From Paenibacillus sp. (GTDB taxonomy: Bacteria > Bacillota > Bacilli > Paenibacillales > Paenibacillaceae), in assembly GCA_031254035.1 (NCBI GenBank), contig JAIRVF010000033.1:171066-235065 (forward strand): a DNA stretch of 64,000 bases, given 5' to 3'. Below are positions 60,407-64,000 of this stretch, one piece after another. The notes under the pieces were generated by a model. That model was not told the DNA's origin. It made no database searches and saw only the letters and a list, made by a program, of their open reading frames with translations. Position numbers and translations under genes: made by a program. Position 1 is the stretch's first letter; each line of letters starts with the position of its first letter.

Positions 60407-63400
60407 TTAATTATGAATTGGGGGGGCTGTGTCAGGCAAAAAGAAAACAGTTTGCAAGTAGGCCACGATTTTTTGCACATACAATGCATCTATTTGCGGC
60501 CAGTAAAACCCGGCCTTGCTTAAAGCAATCTGTGTTTGTAACGAGTCATGCCGGACGGCGGCATACTCGCCCTCAAGCTGCTCTCCGGCTCCCATAAACA
60601 TTTGAATGTCATGAATGTGCTCATCGTCCTGGGATAATCGAAGCATTAGCGTCTGAAACGATGAATCATCCAACAATTCAACCAAGTGTCCCGCCTTATC
60701 TAGTAGTTCCACGATCTCGCTGAGCTTGACTTTATGATGGTTATACAAATGGAATACATAATTTTCCCTATCGCTTGCATTTGCTTTTATTAATGACACA
60801 ATAGCCTTGCTGCAAACGTCAACAGGCGTGAACTCGATTTCATTCGATAATAATTGCTTGGCGGCAACGCCATGTTTCAACACGAATTTGAAGCGGCTCA
60901 TAAATGCATTGTCAGCGATATTCTGTTGATGTTGTCCGTCAGTGTGGCGGTTGGTCAGATTGCCCACCCGGTAAATGGCAGCGTCAACACCAACCGATAT
61001 CGCTTGGAATAGTGCATGTTCAGCCCAGAATTTGCTTTTCACATATACATTATCCTCGTAGTTTTGTTGAATGTAAAAATCGTTCTCGGTAAATATCTGC
61101 TGCTCTTTTCCAAACGCAGCATGACCTGATACACTCATCGTGGAAATGAAATGCAGTTTTTTGTTACGCCCTGCAAATGAGATGAGTTCTTTCAGCGTTG
61201 CTACATTCGCTCGCTCAAAATCAGCGTAATTTCCGAAGTGTTTGGTCAGCGCTGCAGAATGAATGACACTTCTGATCGTACCATCTAGTTGCGCATATTC
61301 TGTATCGCTTAGGCCGAATTGTTTCTCAGACAAATCACCATTTACAATAACAACGCGGCTGCTCAGCAACATTTTATACTTCGTACACTTATCTTTAAAA
61401 TAAAACTCAAGCTGTTCCAGCAACCGATTCAGCGGATGTTCTCCTCGAATCAAACAGTATATCTTGCTGTCTGTGCCCTCCAGCAATTCAGCCAGCAGAT
61501 GCACGCCCAGATAGCCCGTGACACCTGTAAGCATTACGTCACCGATCAGGCTATCGGCTGCATGCGCGGCATTTTTCTTCGGCGGTTTTAGGAATTGCAG
61601 TTGAGATGACCCGGTATCACAATTATGGTAGTAATTAGTATTACCGCGAATCTTTTGCGCGATTTTTTGTATCGTTTGCAACTCGTAGTAATCCATAACC
61701 GTCACATGCCATCCTTCTGATAGACCTTTTGCCAATGCCTCCATAATCTTCATGGAGTGTCCACCTAAGTCAAAAAAGGAGTCATGGACGCCAATCAAAC
61801 TTTCCTTCATTCCTAGCACACTCGACCAAATCTGTGCAAGTTTTGTCTCTGTAGCATCACGAGGCGCGATATAGCTTTCATGGACCTGTGATATATTGTC
61901 GATGCGGGAAAGTGACTTACGATCAATCTTTCCATTGGGCGTTAACGGCAAGCTGTCCATCTGAACAAAACTCGTCGGCACCATATAGCTTGGCAAGCGT
62001 TCACTCAAGTAGTCCCGCCATTCCTGCACACTGCCTTCTCCGACCAGATACGCCGCAAGCTGTTTCTCACCCAGCCTGTCTTCCTGCACGATGACTGCTG
62101 CCTGTCGCAGAGCTGGATGCTGGCTCAGCATCGCTTCAATCTCCCCTAGCTCAATCCGGAATCCTCTAATCTTCACTTGATCGTCGAACCGGCTTACATA
62201 GATCAGGTTGCCGTCAGGCAAATACTTCACGGTATCTCCCGTACGGTACATTCTCGCTCCAGGTTCACTGCTGAAAGGATCTGGAAGGAATCTCTCCTCG
62301 GTCAGCTCTGTACGGTTCAAGTATCCACGAGCAACTCCGACTCCGCCAATGTACAACTCGCCGGTGATGCCGATCGGCACAAGCTGGCGATGTTGATCCA
62401 AAACGTACAATCTCGTATTCGCTATTGGCCTTCCAATCGGCGGCAAGCCCTCCTGCAAGGAGCTAATCCTTGCTGCTGTGGCTACAACTGTACATTCAGT
62501 AGGACCGTAGTTGTTGACCAACGTAAAAGGCAATGAAGCTGGCGGCGACTGCCGCAGCAAATCCCCCCCTGTCAACAAGCAGCGTAACGATGTATGCATC
62601 GGCCAATGCAGATGCATCATGATTTCGGCCATCGGCGTCGGCATAAAACCGATCGTAATTTGCTGCTCAACGACCCAATCGCGCAGCGCTTCGGGGTCCG
62701 TTCTTACGCTTTCCTTGCACAGATACAAACTAGCGCCTCTGCTCAGATAGGGCCATATTTCCGCCACTGCGGCGTCAAAAGCAATGTTTGCGATCTGCAT
62801 GGCACGATCCTGTTCCATGACTTGATAGTACTGCTGATGCCAGAACACCATGTTAATCAGTGTGTGGTGTTCTACCACAACTCCTTTCGGGTTACCGGTA
62901 GAACCTGACGTATATATCAGATAAGCCATGTTTTGTGGCGCCGTGATGATTGACGGGTTCTGATCGCTCTCCTGCGACAACATCTCCTGATCAGCGGCGT
63001 CGTCCAGGCATATGCGCGAGATGTGCTCCGGTGCCCAACCGCTGACCGCGCTTCGGGTCACCAGAAGCTCAATCCCTGCATCCTCCGCCATATAATGCAG
63101 GCGCTGCTGCGGATACGACGGATCCATCGGCACATACGCGCCCCCTGCCTTCAGGATGCCCATGATCCCGACGATTAGATCAACCGAACGATCCATACAA
63201 ATACCCACCAGCGTCTCCTGTTTCACGCCCCGGCTTCGCAAGCGGTGCGCCAACCGGTTCGCCTGTATGTTCAGTTCCCCGTATGTCAGTTTCCGCTCGC
63301 CGTCTACGACAGCCACCGCTTCCGGCCTGGCAACTGCTTGCTCCTCGAACAGTGCGTGAATCATCTTGTCTTTCGGGTAGTCCGCCTTCGTGTCGTTAAG

Positions 63401-64000
63401 CGTCTCCAGGAGGTGACGCTTCTCTCCCTCCCCGACCAACTCTATCTCGTTCAGACACATTTCTGGTCGCTGTACGATCTGCTCCACGATCTCCGCCAGA
63501 TGTTTGCCCATCCGCTCAACTGTGTCCTTCTTGAACAGCGCCGTGCTGTATTCCCAGTCGAAATACAGCCGCCCTTTCTGCTCGACCGCAGCCACCGTCA
63601 GGTCGAACTTCGCGACCCGGTATTCCTGCGGGTAAGGCCGAATCGTCAGCCCTTCCGGCTTCCATTCGCTCATCTGCATGTTCTGCAGCACCAGCATGGT
63701 GTCGAACAGCGGGTTGCGGCTCGTATCCCGCCGTACCGCCGTCTTCTCCACCAGTTCCTCGAACGGATAGTCCTGGTTCTCCATCGCGCCCAGCACCGCA
63801 GCCTTCACTTCCGCCAAGTACGCGTCGAACCGTTTGCCTCCCGCTGGGCGGCTGCGCATCGCCAGCGTGTTAACGAACATTCCGATCATCCGGTCCGCAT
63901 CCGGATGCCTTCTGCCCGCCACCGGAGAACCGACGACGACATCCTCCTGACCCGCATAGCGCGACAGCAGCACCCCGTACGCCGCCAAGAGCGCCATGTA
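60407..64000 (-). CDS. NRPS, last module C-A-PCP with reductase release domain (5' part missing)
   Basis: 1196 residues visible; the frame continues past the right edge. The end of a condensation domain (about 1-200; GMFVNTLAMR, DYPFEELVE) is followed by an adenylation domain (about 210-700; LIYTSGSTGNPKGVV, NNYGPTE, GELYIGG, YRTGD, NGKIDRK), a PCP with the carrier Ser748 in DLGGHSMKI, and a thioester reductase domain (about 815-1196): NAD(P)-binding VMLTGVTGYLGVHLL, then STMSVSG and the YVKSK catalytic pair. The extracted specificity residues are D-A-A-F-L-G-N-V-V-K, nearest to the Leu code D-A-W-F-L-G-N-V-V-K, so a Leu-like hydrophobic residue is expected. Release as an aldehyde or alcohol is expected. 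The product is unknown. Confidence 0.93.
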   Translation of the reverse strand, partial: YMALLAAYGVLLSRYAGQEDVVVGSPVAGRRHPDADRMIGMFVNTLAMRSRPAGGKRFDAYLAEVKAAVLGAMENQDYPFEELVEKTAVRRDTSRNPLFDTMLVLQNMQMSEWKPEGLTIRPYPQEYRVAKFDLTVAAVEQKGRLYFDWEYSTALFKKDTVERMGKHLAEIVEQIVQRPEMCLNEIELVGEGEKRHLLETLNDTKADYPKDKMIHALFEEQAVARPEAVAVVDGERKLTYGELNIQANRLAHRLRSRGVKQETLVGICMDRSVDLIVGIMGILKAGGAYVPMDPSYPQQRLHYMAEDAGIELLVTRSAVSGWAPEHISRICLDDAADQEMLSQESDQNPSIITAPQNMAYLIYTSGSTGNPKGVVVEHHTLINMVFWHQQYYQVMEQDRAMQIANIAFDAAVAEIWPYLSRGASLYLCKESVRTDPEALRDWVVEQQITIGFMPTPMAEIMMHLHWPMHTSLRCLLTGGDLLRQSPPASLPFTLVNNYGPTECTVVATAARISSLQEGLPPIGRPIANTRLYVLDQHRQLVPIGITGELYIGGVGVARGYLNRTELTEERFLPDPFSSEPGARMYRTGDTVKYLPDGNLIYVSRFDDQVKIRGFRIELGEIEAMLSQHPALRQAAVIVQEDRLGEKQLAAYLVGEGSVQEWRDYLSERLPSYMVPTSFVQMDSLPLTPNGKIDRKSLSRIDNISQVHESYIAPRDATETKLAQIWSSVLGMKESLIGVHDSFFDLGGHSMKIMEALAKGLSEGWHVTVMDYYELQTIQKIAQKIRGNTNYYHNCDTGSSQLQFLKPPKKNAAHAADSLIGDVMLTGVTGYLGVHLLAELLEGTDSKIYCLIRGEHPLNRLLEQLEFYFKDKCTKYKMLLSSRVVIVNGDLSEKQFGLSDTEYAQLDGTIRSVIHSAALTKHFGNYADFERANVATLKELISFAGRNKKLHFISTMSVSGHAAFGKEQQIFTENDFYIQQNYEDNVYVKSKFWAEHALFQAISVGVDAAIYRVGNLTNRHTDGQHQQNIADNAFMSRFKFVLKHGVAAKQLLSNEIEFTPVDVCSKAIVSLIKANASDRENYVFHLYNHHKVKLSEIVELLDKAGHLVELLDDSSFQTLMLRLSQDDEHIHDIQMFMGAGEQLEGEYAAVRHDSLQTQIALSKAGFYWPQIDALYVQKIVAYLQTVFFLPDTAPPIHN

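Overview
The window looks like chromosomal DNA of a Paenibacillus-type member of the Bacillales. The clues are strong GGAGG ribosome sites with many GTG and TTG starts, DUF2500, DUF4247 and DUF4178 proteins, an S-layer-anchored subtilase, a c-di-AMP (ydaO-type) riboswitch in front of a LysM/3D protein, a sigma-W-like promoter in front of pspA, and non-ribosomal peptide synthesis. The genus is inferred from gene content; no rRNA or marker gene is present. I found no tRNA, rRNA, CRISPR array, prophage or intact insertion sequence.

Layout. 0-9.7 kb: housekeeping and accessory genes, mostly on the minus strand: a truncated PRK06851-type NTPase, a TIM-barrel glycosidase-like protein, a short-chain dehydrogenase, DUF2500, a small cysteine-rich protein, a Ycf48-like lipoprotein, an amino acid permease, a divergent SRAP (YedK/HMCES-like) protein downstream of a tyrosine recombinase, and a frameshifted HAD phosphatase. 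9.7-13.3 kb: a nosD-nosL-nosY-nosF copper-maturation operon with no nosZ in the window. 13.7-19.0 kb: a carbohydrate ABC importer (binding protein and two permeases, no ATPase) with a GH123-like enzyme; its downstream edge abuts a truncated DUF1697 gene, so it may be an insertion. 19.5-24.4 kb: a 1646-residue secreted subtilase with a cohesin-like region and SLH repeats. 24.5-31.6 kb: a thioredoxin-like protein, a YtcJ-type amidohydrolase, a lipoprotein flavin reductase, an aldo/keto reductase and a GNAT enzyme, separated by repeat-rich spacers.

31.8-40.4 kb: xerS, a 640-base repeat-rich spacer, moeA-mobB, the four-gene pspA-DUF350-DUF4178-DUF4247 envelope-stress operon behind a perfect match to the sigma-W consensus, an LpdD-like protein, a polysaccharide deacetylase and the riboswitch-controlled LysM/3D gene. 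40.6-42.9 kb: a polar amino acid ABC importer. 43.2-50.0 kb: alpha-glucan metabolism: a GH13 neopullulanase-type enzyme, glgB-glgA, and divergent glgC. 50.1-57.4 kb: a lipoprotein/response regulator/histidine kinase operon, an orphan PhnC-like ATPase, an MFS transporter divergent from an ArsR-type regulator, and a HAD hydrolase. 57.5-64.0 kb: topoisomerase III with a Lys/Ala/Thr-rich linker, then the 3' end of an NRPS gene ending in C-A-PCP-reductase.

The least explained content is non-coding: at least four dispersed repeat families (a 169-bp element with TTCAAAAAG ends, a GGCGCGATCAA inverted-repeat element, a cluster of TGCGAAAGTGCA hairpins, and a 23-base motif shared by 13.6 and 43.1 kb), plus a perfect 12-bp-arm operator-like inverted repeat at 29.9 kb. 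Among proteins, the SRAP protein with two changed catalytic positions, the nosZ-less nos operon and the sigma-W psp operon deserve most attention.
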